64,000 nucleotides of DNA from Triplophysa rosa. Taxonomy: Eukaryota > Chordata > Actinopteri > Cypriniformes > Nemacheilidae. Below the pieces are notes generated by a model. That model ran no database searches and was not told the DNA's origin. It saw only the letters and a list, made by a program, of their open reading frames with translations. How positions within the stretch are numbered: position 1 is the stretch's first letter; every line of letters starts with the position of its first letter. Both the position numbers and the translations under genes were made by a program. Positions 44,668-57,260 of this stretch are shown here, piece after piece. The stretch covers positions 22,825,113-22,889,112 of the forward strand of contig NC_079904.1 in assembly GCF_024868665.1 (NCBI RefSeq), written 5' to 3'.

Positions 44668-47512
44668 GTGAGAACAGGTTGTGATTTTAATATCCGAAAG
44701 AACGCCGAGATCGAAAGCAGGCATCAGGAAACCAAGAATATTTCGGTATACAAATGGGAACTTAAATAATGAGAATTGTAAATGGAAAAAAGCATTACTG
44801 AATGCTAAACAGGCAATCTAAGAAATGGCTAAGTGTACTCTTTCTATTTTCTGTGGCAGCAAAATCACTTTTTAGTATATTTGGAATATGTCGATTACTG
44901 TACATCACGTAAATCTCTTTTTCAGACTAATAGCCTAGCAAGTAGACACTTCGTTCTAAAAATGATGTATGTGTCCATGTATCTAAAACCACGACGGTAA
45001 ATCAGTACCTTCAAAGAAAATCTTTCCTGTGCTGCTGAGGAATAGTTTGTTAAGGAGAATAAGGGGTGTGGTCTCTGGTACAGCAGAAGTCCAGATCAAA
45101 AGAGAGATTAGACTTCACCGCCTGCCGAAAACCTCATGTCACCTGCAGACTTTGATCACACGCTGAGGTCAACAAGTACAATACATTGTACAGCAGGTGA
45201 CGAACGTGTCGTAACATCAGTTTTCACATGTTATATAACATCCGTAAATTCCTGCGATTCCTAAGCACTAAATGTACAATGACTTGAGAAGCCAAGACAG
45301 AAATCCCTACAGTATAGATACATAGATAAATACAGTATACATTTGTACACAGATCATATACAGATTAGGCCTACATGTGCAAACATGAAAATGGTTTTTC
45401 GCTTATACGATCGAATAAATGCACCCAGGTTTGTAATTTAGGAATTCAACTGTTCACAGAAAGATATAGTCACATATTTGTTACATACAGTATATGGAAA
45501 CAGCCAATTCTGTTGTACTTTAAAACATACAGCTGTGAAAATTATGAATATTTTCAGTTTTTCTGAATTGACTATTTATAGGTATGTGTTGAGGTAAAAT
45601 GATCATTTTTGTTTCATTCCGACTAACAATATTTCAACCACATTTTTGTTTCTATTTGCATTTATTTTCAGAAAATGAAAACTGGAGAAACAGGTGAAAA
45701 CAACAGAAAAGATGCTCTGTATTTTTTTCAGACCTCAAATACTGCAAAGAAAACAAGTTCAGATTCACTTTTAAGCAACACAGCAGTCATATTTCTACAT
45801 GCATTTAAGAAAAGTTCCAAAATATGTTTTTATGTGATAACCTGGATTTTCATGTGTCTTGTCATGCTGGCGGATGACTTTGTCACTCCTGAGGTTTGAT
45901 TTTGTTGAAATACCAACAGACACTGGAATGGACGCAATACGTTTAGAAATGCTGATTAAATCAAAATTAGGAACTGTCTCTTCATTTTTCTGAGGCTGTG
46001 TGTTGTTGCGCATATACGTATCTGACATGATCTGTGAAATCCATGTTTTCCTATGATAAGATCCACGCACGTCCAGCTACAGAACCTCACCCAAACCTCA
46101 TACATTTCTCTCGCAGCTGGTATACAAAAGAAAGAGATTAAGACAACAGCGCGACATCACAGCAGGACCGTAGAGTTGATAAAGATCAACGTGGGTGAGT
46201 CTGAAGAGAAAAACTGTAAATAAACCCAAGCACAGCAGGGATCAACTGCTGTTCAGCCTGGGGTGTACTTCTTCATAACAGAACAGACTGTGAAATATTC
46301 CTATTGGCCTTTTTTTGTGCAGTTTAGAGAATAAGCAAAAAGTGTGAGAGGGATGGAAATTTAGAAATGTAAATAGCTGCTAGCAGCTAATACGTGACGT
46401 CTCAGTAAAACTTGTTGCAATTTTGAGCAGAAGCTTAGAAAAGGTGTTCATTGCCACAGTGTACGATAAGACACGGAAGATTCAAAACTATGAAAAAACC
46501 TGCTGACTCGAAACATGAAACATCAGCAAAAACAAGAGCGAGGTTACCAGCATCAGCATGCCATTGCACTTGCCAGGAACACATGAATCTCAATGCTTAT
46601 TCCACAAAATGATTATCTGAGAAGGCTTGAAAGAAATGCTTTTTTCTCCATTTTTCTACTAGGTGAGTCAGACTTGGTGAGTCAGAATCCGTGAGTTTTT
46701 AATAGGAAGGATGGAACGAAACAGATTCATCACAATGACACACAACACCTCATCCGATGACTCTAGATTCTACATTAGAGATTTTCCACCCCTGCCTGAT
46801 CTCTTCCAACCTCAGACATTTCATTTACAACCGACGCTTCATTGTAAGCGAACTGTGTCAATTTGGTGAAACACTGTCCAGACCCAGTTCCTGCTGACAC
46901 GTGATCATTTTCACAATGTGTGAATTCCTCTATCAATGAACATGATCAAGATCAAGCGCTCCATCCAGGATCATAGTTTAGTTCAGACGATACATTTCCT
47001 TGAGCAAAGGCCAGTAAGGAAAAGCTTGTGTCAGCAAATGCCCATCCAAGATGAGATGATCCGCATTCACACTTCCTTCTTATAGACAGCCTTCTTTATT
47101 TGTATTGTAAGAACATACTAATATTTACTGTAATTGTAAATAAGAAGCACAACTGAAGAGACACCAGTACTCTTGCTAACATTCTTTGGTGACTTTTGAA
47201 CATTAAGATCTCGACATCACAGTCAAGTATTGCAACACCGGATCGCAATGTGTTGTGAATAATAGTGACAGCGAGTGTGCATGTGACATGACTCTTCCTG
47301 TCTGTGTTCCGTCTTTCACGGTCCAGATCCTCCTTTTAGGGAAATTCCTCTAATGCTAAAACAAATGTTGTTGGCACGTGCCTTTAAGAAATTTACACCA
47401 CTGATTTGTGCTTTTGTTTTCACTGCAAGACTGAGGAAATGTGCGTCTGTCTATCTGGATTCGCAACATGTTCATTTACTTTTTCTCAAGCACAGCTTTA
47501 GTCGAGTTACCG

Positions 47513-47935
47513 GATGTGTCCGAAATCGCCCACTATACCCTCATTCACTATTCCCTACATTAGTTCACTAATATAGTCCACTTTAAGGAGCGGGTGAAAA
47601 CATGTGAGTAAATTCGGACACTCGGTGCACTGGATACGCTGCGGGCGCCATCTTCTGCCGAGACGCGGGAATTCATTCAGCGCGAGCATCACGATAGATG
47701 GCTAGCAGCTAGCCTTATGATGCATAAGTGCACTCAATAATGTCCACTATGAATTCGGACACCACTAAAAATGGATGTCCCCTCAAATAGCGCACTATAG
47801 CTGTGTCTCGTTTCGTAAGGCTGCGTCCTTGTGTCCTCTTGAGGTCTCATCCTCTTAAACGGTATACGGAGGAACCTCAAAGAACGCTGAAGGCGCACAG
47901 AAATGAGACACAGCTCTCTGCGTGGAGTGCGTCAG
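47513..47935. repeat. Two adjacent MITE-like repeats
   Basis: 47513-47810 begins gatgtgtccgaaatcgccca and repeats related 'gaattcggaca' and 'gcgcactata' motifs toward its right end. 47811-47935 starts gctgtgtctcgtttcg and ends with the inverse aaatgagacacagc. Neither has a coding frame. Family names are uncertain. Confidence 0.5.
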
Positions 47936-48035
47936 TCACGCTCGTCAGAAAAGTGAGTCTATGAATACTCTATGCTATATTATTTATTGTGTATATATGC
48001 AAAATCTATATACACAATGTTGAAAATCTGTTTTA

Positions 48036-48300
48036 TTCATCGTTTAATTACTCATTGTCATTCCAAACCTGTATGACTTTCTTTCTTATGCAGAACACAA
48101 AAGAAGATATTTTGAAGAATGCTGATAACCAAACAACATTGAACCCCATTGACTTCCATTGTACGAACACAAAACCACTGAGACATTTCTCAAAACATCT
48201 TCTTTTGTGTTTCACAGAAGAAAGAGTCATATATAGGTTTTAAACAACATGAGCGTGAATAAATGATGACAGAATTTTTATTTTGGTGTGAACTATCCAT
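48036..48300. mobile_element. MITE of the 19690 family
   Basis: It has the core gaacacaaaagaagatattt near 48093 with the partly inverted acatcttcttttgtgtttca at about 48195, then ggtgtgaactatccattc at the right. The terminal TTAA is mutated. Confidence 0.75.
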
Positions 48301-48529
48301 TCAAAACGCAAAACAGATGCAACATTCTCAAATCACCGTGAGAAAACCTACTGAATATAACTGAGAGAAAGCAGGAAACGTTGGGCCTTTCAACAGATAT
48401 CTCCTCTTCATCACATTGTGGCCCACACATCCTCCTAATCTCGTTATGCATCACGTGACCCGACCCCCCCCTCCTCCCAGCCCGGCTGGCTTTAGAGCTG
48501 ATGATGCATGTAGCTGAAGAGGTTTGGGA

Positions 48530-48644
48530 AGCATCGCTATAGCAACCGCAAACAGAGTGGCACTTCAGAGCAAAGCTCCGAGAGAAATGTGACCTGGACC
48601 GTTACCTACAAGTTCTACAAGACAGGATCACATCTTCTGCCAAG
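48530..48644 (+). other. rd3: Candidate 5' UTR exon of rd3
   Basis: The rd3 coding exon has an acceptor (tgtacag, ending 50464) 40 bp before the ATG, so an upstream non-coding exon must exist. This stretch ends in ctgccaag/gtagga, a good donor, and follows a GC-richer segment. The start is not determinable, and this is one candidate only. Confidence 0.35.
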
Positions 48645-49439
48645 GTAGGACATAAACAAATGAGAAATAACGAGAAGACACGAGAAATGAGGAAAGAGAG
48701 CAGTGAGAAAGAGTGGGTGTTTGATATTTTGAGGCTGATGAATTCAAAACATTTTGAAAATTAGTGGGGATTATTTCTGGTGGTGTCTAGAGACGCTAAG
48801 GATAGAATTTACAAGGTTTATTGGTCCAGCACTGAAGCCACATATATCATAAATTATAAAAAAATATCAGAAGTTCACTTATCAAAAACATTGTTTTGTG
48901 GAAAATCTGTGCTTTGTGACATTGTAATTGTCATGAAAATTTACATAAAATCATCCTACATAATGTAAAGAACGTTCTGTGAAAATATAACCTATCCTTA
49001 ATATTGACTGAGTAAGGTCATGTTAAAGATTGAAATCATGGTGAAATTAATGATTGAAATCAAACTTTGATGTTATCTCAAAATTGGATTTTGAGACTTT
49101 AGCCTGGATTTCACAGACTGGGTCACACATATAACTCTCAACCTGAATACATTCACATAGAAACATTTCGTTGCTCACAGGATCCTGCTTTATAGCTCAT
49201 GAGATGTACAATTTAAATTGGATTACCTGTAAAGTCAACTTGAAATAAACTATCAACTTGATCACAGATCTCCTAACATTTCTTAGTAGACGTAAAGATA
49301 GAAACAAATCAGATCATTTTTACAGTATATAGTTTATAGTATAGTTGAAATGATTATGTCATGTAAGAATTTGATGAGAAATATTTCAGGACACTTTTGG
49401 TAGAAATTTAAGAGATTATACGTAGTCTTTTTTTCAAGT

Positions 49440-49707
49440 GAAAATGACAAAAATGAAAATTTTGTCATAATTGATTCATTCTCATGCCATACAAAACCTG
49501 TATAGGATTCTTTCTTCAGTGGAACACAAAAGAAGATATTTTGAGAAATGCAGTGGAAGTCAATGGGGTTCAATGTTGTTTGGTTACCAACATTCTTCAA
49601 GATATCTTCTTTTGTGTTCTGCAGAAGAAAGTCATACAGGTTTGGAATGACACGAGGATGTGTAAATTATGAAAGAACGATCGTTTATGGGTGAACTGTC
49701 CCTTTAA
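49440..49707. mobile_element. TTAA MITE of the 19690 family with palindromic core
   Basis: The core gaacacaaaagaagatattt (49522) is inverted at about 49601 (atatcttcttttgtgttctg), giving a long imperfect palindrome. The right end gggtgaactgtcccTTTAA closes at 49707. Confidence 0.8.
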
Positions 49708-50504
49708 AAAAATCTCCATTTAATCCCATGTCTAACTGACTAAAAGGTCAATCTCTACGGTGGGTTTCTCTGAAACTGGCCTTTCATTCTGATCCGTTTC
49801 TCGTTTTTGAATGCCAGTCACAGCCCTTGAGGTGCGTTCTCGGTTACATTCTCACCATCACAGGACACTGAAAGCAAATGGTGTTTATTTAGCAGCTCTA
49901 AGCAATACCTTAAGCAGACTGTGGGTAAAATGAGCCTAGAGCTCAACGCTGTAATGTCTGTCAGCTGTCAACAGCATCTGTTCAGGTTTAGGCTTTGCTA
50001 CATTTCACCCCAACATCAGACAACAGACATGATGCTGAAGATCTAAATCTCAAGCGTGTCTATTTTTCATAAAAGTCTAGTGTGACCGCCCCTTTACTCA
50101 CTGTCGATTCTAAAGTGCCCGAAGTGAAACGTAACAAAAAAAAGGTTCCCATAGAAAAATACAAATCCCAGAAACCCAGCGCCAGATAGCGCATACATCT
50201 GGCAGACGTCTATCTGATGTCTGCATTTACATCTGCAAGACATTGTTTTGATTGTTTGCTCATCTGCAATACGTCTCTGAGAAGATGTCTGTAAGTTGTT
50301 TGTGATTTAGCATGAATGTAACACTGCCCTTTCTAAGACGTCCATCGGACGTGTTTACACAGCAGATGTTTTCCAGATCTTCAGCAGACATCTCACAGAC
50401 GTACCTGTGCTATCTGGTGCATCTGTTCTAGACACGCATCCTTCTTCCCTTGCTTTTTGTACAGGTAAAGTGAGCAGCTGAAGGAGGCAGGCCCATCATC
50501 GAGC

Positions 50505-53437
50505 ATGTCTTGGTTCAGCTGGAGCGAGCCGTACTATCGGAGCCCGCGGCGCGAGCCGTCTGAAGTGGTAACGGACACCCTGATGCTGGAGCTGAGCTGG
50601 CAGATGAAAGAGGCCGAGCGACTGCAGCGGGAGCGCGACAATCATTATCGGAGGCTGAAAAGTGGCGTGGACTACAGCTGGCTCATCAGCGCCCCCCGCA
50701 GTTCATACGACATCAGCCAAGGAGAGAGACTGGGCCTTGAAGAGCTGTGTAGTAAAGTGCTGCCATCACACTGTGGATCTGTAATTCAAAGGTGAGGAAG
50801 ACGGTCAGACCGACCTGTTTGTTGGGCCGGTGGTTGTTCGTGGTGTGCGGACTGGGCCGTCTTTGTGCTGTCTAGGTTTTCCCTTGGTGGACACTTAAGC
50901 AGCTCTCAGTGTGACATCAGATTATGTGTTACACGCTGAAGTGATGATTGTAAATCACACACAACTCTCATGAGATGCACACCTGATTCAGGCAAACCCA
51001 AACTAATGCTGTTCCCCGTAGTTAGGTGTGTAGCAACAGCATAGCAACCAGTACAAATTTCATCCCGCTCACATGATCCGTGCCTTAAAGGTGCTGTAAG
51101 TGAGTATTTTTTAAAATAGGACCTAGAATGGTCCCATTACCTACAAGAAGTGAAAAAGGTTTCCTACATTCACCAATAAAAACTTCATACGGTCGTACGA
51201 GTGTTACTTTACATTAAAGGCTGGGTGTCCGATTTCTCTTAGCCGTTGTTGATGTTCAAATCACCAAAACAAACACACCCCTACCCCCATCTTTGGCTTT
51301 CGTCAGCGCTCGGCTCGGCTAATGTCCGTCCTGTGCACTGTGCACCTTACTGCTGATTGGCTACAAGGTTGTTTTGGTACTCGGCCCGACTCAGTTGTCG
51401 AAAGCGTCATTCGGAAATCGGTTACCCCGCCTTTAAGTTACTTTACGTCCTCTGTACGATTGTTACTTTACGTCATGTGACATGTTTACGTCTGTTTGTT
51501 GTACAATAGTTACATTATGTCTGTTTGTCATAGGAGTGTTACTTTACCTTTAAGTCTATTTGTTGTGTGAGCATTTCATGTTACATTTTTTTGTTTTAAA
51601 AGCTATTTTACATCTGTTTGTCATTCAAGCGTTTTTTACTTTATGTTTTACAATTCACGTACGTTAAGTGTTTTTACAATAGTTACATTATGTCTGTTTG
51701 TCATACAAGCGTTACTTTACATCCGTCTGTTTATCGCATGAGCTTTACTTTACGTCTCTTTGTCGTGTGAGCAACACTTTATGTCTGTTTGTTGTACAAT
51801 AGTTAATTTTTGTCTGTTTGACATATGAGCATCTCCAACGCCTGTTTGTTGAATAAGTGCTTTTTTACACCTGTTTGATGTAGGAGCGTTACTTTACGTC
51901 TGCTTGTTGTACAATTGTTGCTTTAGTCTATTTGTTGTGTGAGCATTACTTTACATGTTTTTGTTGTATGAGCGTCACTTTATGGTAAGTGTTTTTTTTG
52001 CCTTTTTCTTGTACGAGCATTACTTTACGTCAGATTGTTGTACAAGTGTTATTTTACGCCTCTTTGTCGTGTGAGCATTACTTTATGTCTGTTTGTTGTA
52101 CACTAGTTCTTTTTTGTCTGTTTGTTGTACAATAGTTACTTTTTGTCTGTTTTTTGTACAATAGTTACTTTTTGTCTGTCATACGAGCATTACTGTACAC
52201 CTGTTTGTGGTACAAGTGTTTTAAGCCTGTTAGTCGTACAAGTGTTTTTACGCCTGTTTGTCGTACAAGCATTACTTTACGTCTACTTGTTGTATGAGTA
52301 TTATTTTACATCTCATTGTCGTGTGAGCATTACTCTGTCTTTTTTTGTACAATAGTTACTCTCTGTCTGTTTTTTGTACAAGCATCTTTTTGTCGTGTGA
52401 GCATTACTTTACGTCTGTTTGTTGAACAAGAGTTACTCTTCGCCTGTTTGTCGTAAGAGCGATACTTTATGCCTGTTTGCTGTACAAGCTTTACTTTACA
52501 AGCATTATTTTGTCACCATTGCTTTTAATAACCAACACAAGTTAGTACAAGGTCAGTGTAATGCCAAATGTTTTATTTTGTCAATATATGTACAGTGTGT
52601 ATATACTGTATATATATATATTTAACTTTTTTTTAAAGATTTATTTTTGCCGTTTTTGCCTTTATTTGTAGAGGAAGTGACAGGAAGCGAAGTGGGTGGG
52701 ATCGGCTAAAGCACCACGAGATGGGAATCAAATCCGGGTCGCCCAAAACGCAACCACGACACATGTCGGAAAGAAGAAAGATTAGGAAAATACTGATTCA
52801 TTGGTTTAGTTGGAAAGATAAGGACTTTGCATGGAAATCTATTTTAAGACTCGCTAAGAGCATCTTAGTCTTTATATTAAGAGCACCCGGGATCTGAGTG
52901 GTCTCTGATGAATCATGTGCTTGTGTTTGATCTCACTGGAACACATGACATATCTGAAAACAATCTGCCCTTTCACAATATTTCCTAAGGAATCGTCATT
53001 TGAACTGTTTTATGTCAAAGCACAAAGTTACATTTTTTTATGACATGAAGCAGAATTTTCGTTCCATTCCCAGGTTTCGACAGGTGCTGATGGAGAATGA
53101 GCCTGAGGTGCAGGAGGTCTCCGGATTCTTCCGCACGGTGCTGGTGGAAACCCTCGAGCGTGTTCAGGAGGAGCAGGAGGCTCAACGTCTGTCCCAACAG
53201 TGGAACAACAGACGCTCCATGAGTCTGTCTCTTCTCAGTTTCAGGTCACGGGTGCGGATCAACCCGTTCAGCAGCACCCTGGGACTAAAGAACAGCTACA
53301 GCTCGGAGGAGGAAGGTGTCGATGTTAAGACTGTGTGTGGTGATGTTGAGAAGGGCATGGCTCAGACAACAGAGAAGTCGCAGTGGATGTGGAGCATGCC
53401 GGAGTTTAGACACAAGGGCATCAACGGTAAAGCTTGA
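50505..53437 (+). CDS. rd3: RD3, photoreceptor guanylate cyclase regulator (216 aa)
   Basis: The coding exons are 50505-50791 and 53074-53437, GT-AG, joined within an Arg codon. The sum is 217 codons with TGA (human 195 aa). RD3 binds retinal membrane guanylate cyclases, blocks their GCAP-driven activity in the inner segment and supports their delivery to the outer segment. The N-terminal half shows the family pattern: LMLELSWQMKEAER (coiled-coil helix), then VDYSWL and SYDIS. The second exon has ENEPEVQEV, a second helix with VLVETLERVQEEQEA, then RVRINPF and WSMPEFR near the C-terminus. The intron sits where the mammalian gene has its intron. The ATG at 50505 gives the expected MSW start, 40 bp after a 5' UTR acceptor. 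Confidence 0.95.
51443..52525. repeat. Degenerate minisatellite in rd3 intron
   Basis: About 1.1 kb of diverged tandem units of roughly 25-35 bp with consensus elements 'gttactttacgtctgtttg' and 'ttgtacaatag' or 'tcgtacgagc'. Single related units appear earlier near 51196. The plus open frame at 52122-52355 is produced by the repeats. Confidence 0.85.
52634..52770. repeat. Interspersed repeat fragment with 'aatcaaatccgggtcgccc' end
   Basis: The pattern ttttgcctttatttgtagag, gaagtgacaggaagcgaa, agatgggaatcaaatccggg and cacgacacatgtcgg is one I know as a widespread teleost repeat. The end is truncated. Confidence 0.5.
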
Positions 53438-53693
53438 GTGACGTGTGAGGGGATCTGGCCAAACGCTGCCTGGCATTTACTGTGATGTAGATTTATTTAA
53501 GTGCACGATGAAAAGGTGTTGTAGGTCTTATAAACCAAGTGAAAAACATCAAAGGGCATACAAATGTTGTAGTCACAACCCTTAAGTATAGCGTTTGTCA
53601 TTTTACATGCAGCAAACAGGAAATTATATGGATTACACGTGGGTTTTTCTAAACACTACAACTACATATACAAACGTTGCATAAAACAGGGAA

Positions 53694-53699
53694 AATAAA
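53694..53699 (+). terminator. rd3: rd3 poly(A) signal candidate
   Basis: AATAAA 257 bp after the rd3 stop. Another AATAAA occurs at about 54505, so the true end is not certain. Confidence 0.5.
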
Positions 53700-53715
53700 G
53701 CACACAAACCCTACA

Positions 53716-55286
53716 AACAAATGTCAAGGACTTCCATTAGAATTGAATGAGGTCCAGGACGAAATTATAAAGTGACACCCAGCAGTGTAAAGACAGGTGT
53801 TGTCACAGGCCACGGCCATGCAAGAACTATTGTAAAACAGATTCAACAATCAATCTGTTGCTCTTGCTATTTTCTTCTAATGTTTCTATTGACATCTGCA
53901 ATAAAAAGGTTTTTAATTATACATTATGTTTTAAAACTGGTGATGAGTAAAAAAAACTTTTGTAACATTTTCCTTTATTGGCATCTAAATTGGCATCTTT
54001 TTTTTCCTCAGTCTTGCTAGTGTACATGTGTTTTGTGGACATCTTGTGAATCGTTAAGGGGATGCGAGACGTAACTATTTATATGAATTTTATTATATAC
54101 CGTGTCATTTGAAATGCAGTCAATAACTGTAACAGATGTATTTCATGCTAAACACGGTTTAATTTCTTCTCTTGTACAATTAAGATAAGTCGATATTTGC
54201 CTCTGGATATTGTTGCTTTGAATCTGAGATCATTTTAATTCACCATTTTATAACATAATTGTAATTATGGTAACAGTTACATATATTTTAAACGGTGGGC
54301 CAGCCTTTTCTAGCTTGAGTGTTTGCGTTCTGCAAAACTTAAGCTCTATCAATAACCATTCCAATATTACATCAATTTGTAAAAAACACATAGATTTATA
54401 ATAATAAACTTCCAATAAGTCAATTGGGCAAGGTTGGTAATTGGTTTCAATACATCTTGTAGAATGATTATGTACGTAACTGTGGTATCAAGATGTATTT
54501 CCAAAATAAAGACACACAGACTTTTCACAGTATAGTCACTGTATTATAAAGATGGACCATAAAAGGGCTGTTCTCAACTATTTGCTTGTAGCAACAATGA
54601 ATTCTGCCTAGATAAAATGATCATGGAAAACCAACAGAAAAACAATGTAGCTATCAGATTTGAATTGTTTTGGGAAGATGTGTAACTGAGAAACAGCAAC
54701 TTCATCTGGTAAACAGCGATTCTGCACATTAAAGAAATAAATCACCCAAAAATGAAAATGTCACTTTGTTCCTAAAATAAAAACAAGTTAAGCTGAATGG
54801 TGACACCGTTCTTCTGAATACAATGAATGTGAATGATAGCCTCTGGTCACCATTCAGCTTCATTGTATGGAAAAGTTGAGTGTGAGCTTTCTTTTGTGTT
54901 TCATGGCAGAAAGCAAACAACAGGTTTCACATTTTTCTGTGAACTAGATTTTTTTCACATTACTCACTAACTCTTTATCTCTCAGGAGATTTAATAATGA
55001 TTTACTTGAGGATTGTATTAAAAATAAAAATACCATTTTTTGTACAACTTTAGTAACACACAACATCCAAGCTACAGTCTTTTTGTGTATATTGAATCAG
55101 AAATAAACATACTTTGAAGAAAAACAACATTGTAAAAAAAAGGGGTTATGTCAACCATTTACATAAAGAATTTCTGTTAAAGAACTGTCAATGTATAACA
55201 TCAGCACAAACAACATTTGTAGTTGAAGATGGTCTCTCCCTGAGGGGTGTTCAGGCTAGTAATGGAAAAACAGAAATATTTCTGCA
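53716..55286. other. Convergent intergenic region between rd3 and the minus-strand gene
   Basis: Holds the 3' ends of two converging genes and a MITE at about 54730-54950. ATTAAA on the minus strand (54990-54995) is a possible poly(A) signal for the minus-strand gene. No other gene is seen. Confidence 0.5.
54730..54950. mobile_element. Short MITE with 'atcacccaaaaatgaaaat' end
   Basis: The left end taaagaaataaatcacccaa resembles the TTAA family. The interior differs and has inverted segments (agctgaatggtgac at 54790 and gtcaccattcagct at 54847), so it folds on itself. The right end is eroded. Confidence 0.6.
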
Positions 55287-57133
55287 TCAGAAGGTGGAGT
55301 TTAAGAACTCTAGCAGTTCAGCTCTGTTTTTGTCCCTCTGTTGAAAAAAAAGTGAAAAAAAAGAAAATAATGATGTATGAATTCATGTACAAGACGATTC
55401 TGTATCTCTGGATTTGATCCGGTGTGTTTATTTCATGCATTGACACCTGCACAGCGAAGAACTCACCTGCTTGTCCTTCTTCGACTTTTTTACTTTCATT
55501 TTAATCTTCTTCCCTGAAATCATACTGTACTTGCCTTTTTTCTTCTTTTCCTTAAGATACTGGGAACAAAAGAGAATGTTTTTAATGGCGTCGCTACTCA
55601 ATGTCAAAATCCACAATTACAGGTAAAAATAAAAAAGCGTGAATCACAGTGAACACACATAATAATAGACGGTACCTTTGAAATCTGAACCGGTCCACAG
55701 GCGTCATCCTGGTCTTTGTGCGCCTTTACTTTCTTACGCTTGCGTGTCTTTTCTTTCTTTACTTTCTGTTAGTAGGAACGGTCAAATTCAAATTAATATA
55801 ATTAGTAAATATAATAAACTGGTGCTTCTTAATATTAATGCTCATTTATTGCATCAGTCAGTACGGCGAGTTTTTAGTTTGTTGGTGTCTATACCTCCAA
55901 ATAACATTGGTATAATCTTCTTCAATGTTGTTTACCTTTTTTCCATGCTTCTCTTTTCTTTTCTTTGAAGACTTTCTTCGTTTTGTACAAGAATCTAGCC
56001 ATTAAGCCAAAAATAAAAAGGACGTGGATTTAGGCTGATGCATCATAAATCATAATACAATTTGTAACGTCTTTTTCCTCTTTGCTGTTAAAACCCTTTA
56101 ACATCCTCATTAAGAAAAAACAATGGAAAATGGTTGTCTTTGGTTTTTTGGAGCAATTTTATCACTGACATCTGTACACTTGACATATAAACTTGAAACG
56201 TACTTTTTTTATTTCATAGCAAGCAGTGAATTTTAGCTTACTTTGCCTACCACAAAATGACAAACAAATTGATTTGTGGTGCATGTTTTACATCGATAAA
56301 TAAATAACTCTGTTATCGACACGTACTGAACTTATAATATTTGGTTCCTGTAACTTGTTATACATTATATAATATGTAAGAGTAACGTACCTGAGCTACT
56401 GGAGCTGGACTTACTGCGTGATGAAGCACTGCTGGATGAAGACTGTGAAGAAGAGGACGATGATGAAGACGAGGAAGAACTGGATGATGATGAGGATGAC
56501 GACCTGCTTCGGCTCCTGTGACGTTTCAAATTTTCTCTTCCTGTTAATGCACACATTTGATAAACTGTAAATAAATAAAATCACTCCTGCATACTTGGTT
56601 TTGTTTTTGATCTTACTAACACATAGCAGGTGTTCACCTCCGCTTTCAGATCCTCGTCTGCTTTTGGCACTTGACTCACTTCTCTCTGGATCGTCCACTT
56701 TGGCAGACTGAATGAGAAACAGAAAACTACATGATGATCAAAACTGATGTGTCGATATGCCAAGGCATACATCTATATTCTAGACAATATATGTATCTGT
56801 AATAATTACCATCATCACAAATCATGTACACTCAACGAAATGACTAAATGCATTGTGGACAAACAACTAAAAGTGATGAAGTCTAACACAGAGTTAATAA
56901 AACAGAGCTGAGCCCAGAACTTTACCATGTTTTTAAACAGCACTCAGATTTTCCCGATGTGAAAACAGCAACTACAGCATAAAAACTCATGCAATAATCC
57001 TTTCTGTGTAGAATCTGTTGTGAGAATGAGCTCGTGTAAATATAAATAAGATTTTCTTTTCATTTCTGTGCATCAATAGCTGCGCTTCAGTTAGATAAAC
57101 ATTACAGCGCGGCCATCTTACTTTTGACGTCAT
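55287..57133 (-). CDS. Unidentified Ser-rich and Lys-rich protein (7 exons, 174 aa)
   Basis: The exons in transcript order are 57133-57122, 56707-56638, 56540-56391, 55994-55936, 55765-55676, 55559-55467 and 55337-55287. Every junction is GT-AG and in phase, giving 175 codons with TGA. The N-terminus reads MTSK then SAKVDDPER. Residues about 28-77 are an Arg/Ser stretch (KRHRSRSRS) followed by a long Ser run. Next come several Lys/Arg blocks (TKRRKSSKKRKEK, KYLKEKKKKGK). The protein ends with RAELLEFLNSTF. Composition suggests a nuclear RNA-processing or chromatin-associated protein of SR-like type. That is inference, and I do not recognise the family. The first exon (4 codons) is the weakest part: an alternative upstream ATG at the same CpG-rich start ends quickly. 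Confirmed transcription would settle it. Confidence 0.8.
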
Positions 57134-57260
57134 CCGCACGTAAACTGGTCCATCCGGGTACTTTCGTAAGCAGGCGCCTGACGCCGAAACGCTAACGTCG
57201 CCGCCATATTGGACCGGGCAAACCGGCATTGTAGGACGCGGGACCTTCGTTTTCTGGTTA
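57134..57260 (-). promoter_or_regulatory. CpG-rich start region of the minus-strand Ser/Lys-rich gene
   Basis: The local CpG content is high. On the minus strand ccaatatggcggcgacg (around 57200-57215) resembles a YY1-type 'aagatggcggc' start element, consistent with a housekeeping gene. It contains an upstream ATG whose frame stops after about 25 codons. Confidence 0.55.

Larger units (their letters stand above)
43001..48530. other. slc30a1-rd3 intergenic region
   Basis: No gene is supported. It holds an inverted repeat (44461-44667), a MITE-like stretch (47513-47935) and a TTAA-family MITE (48036-48300). Remaining open frames are short, AT-rich and have no domain or splice support. Confidence 0.55.

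Noticed and set aside
52122..52355. 77-aa plus frame in rd3 intron
   Set aside because: It is produced by the minisatellite and contains no recognisable domain.
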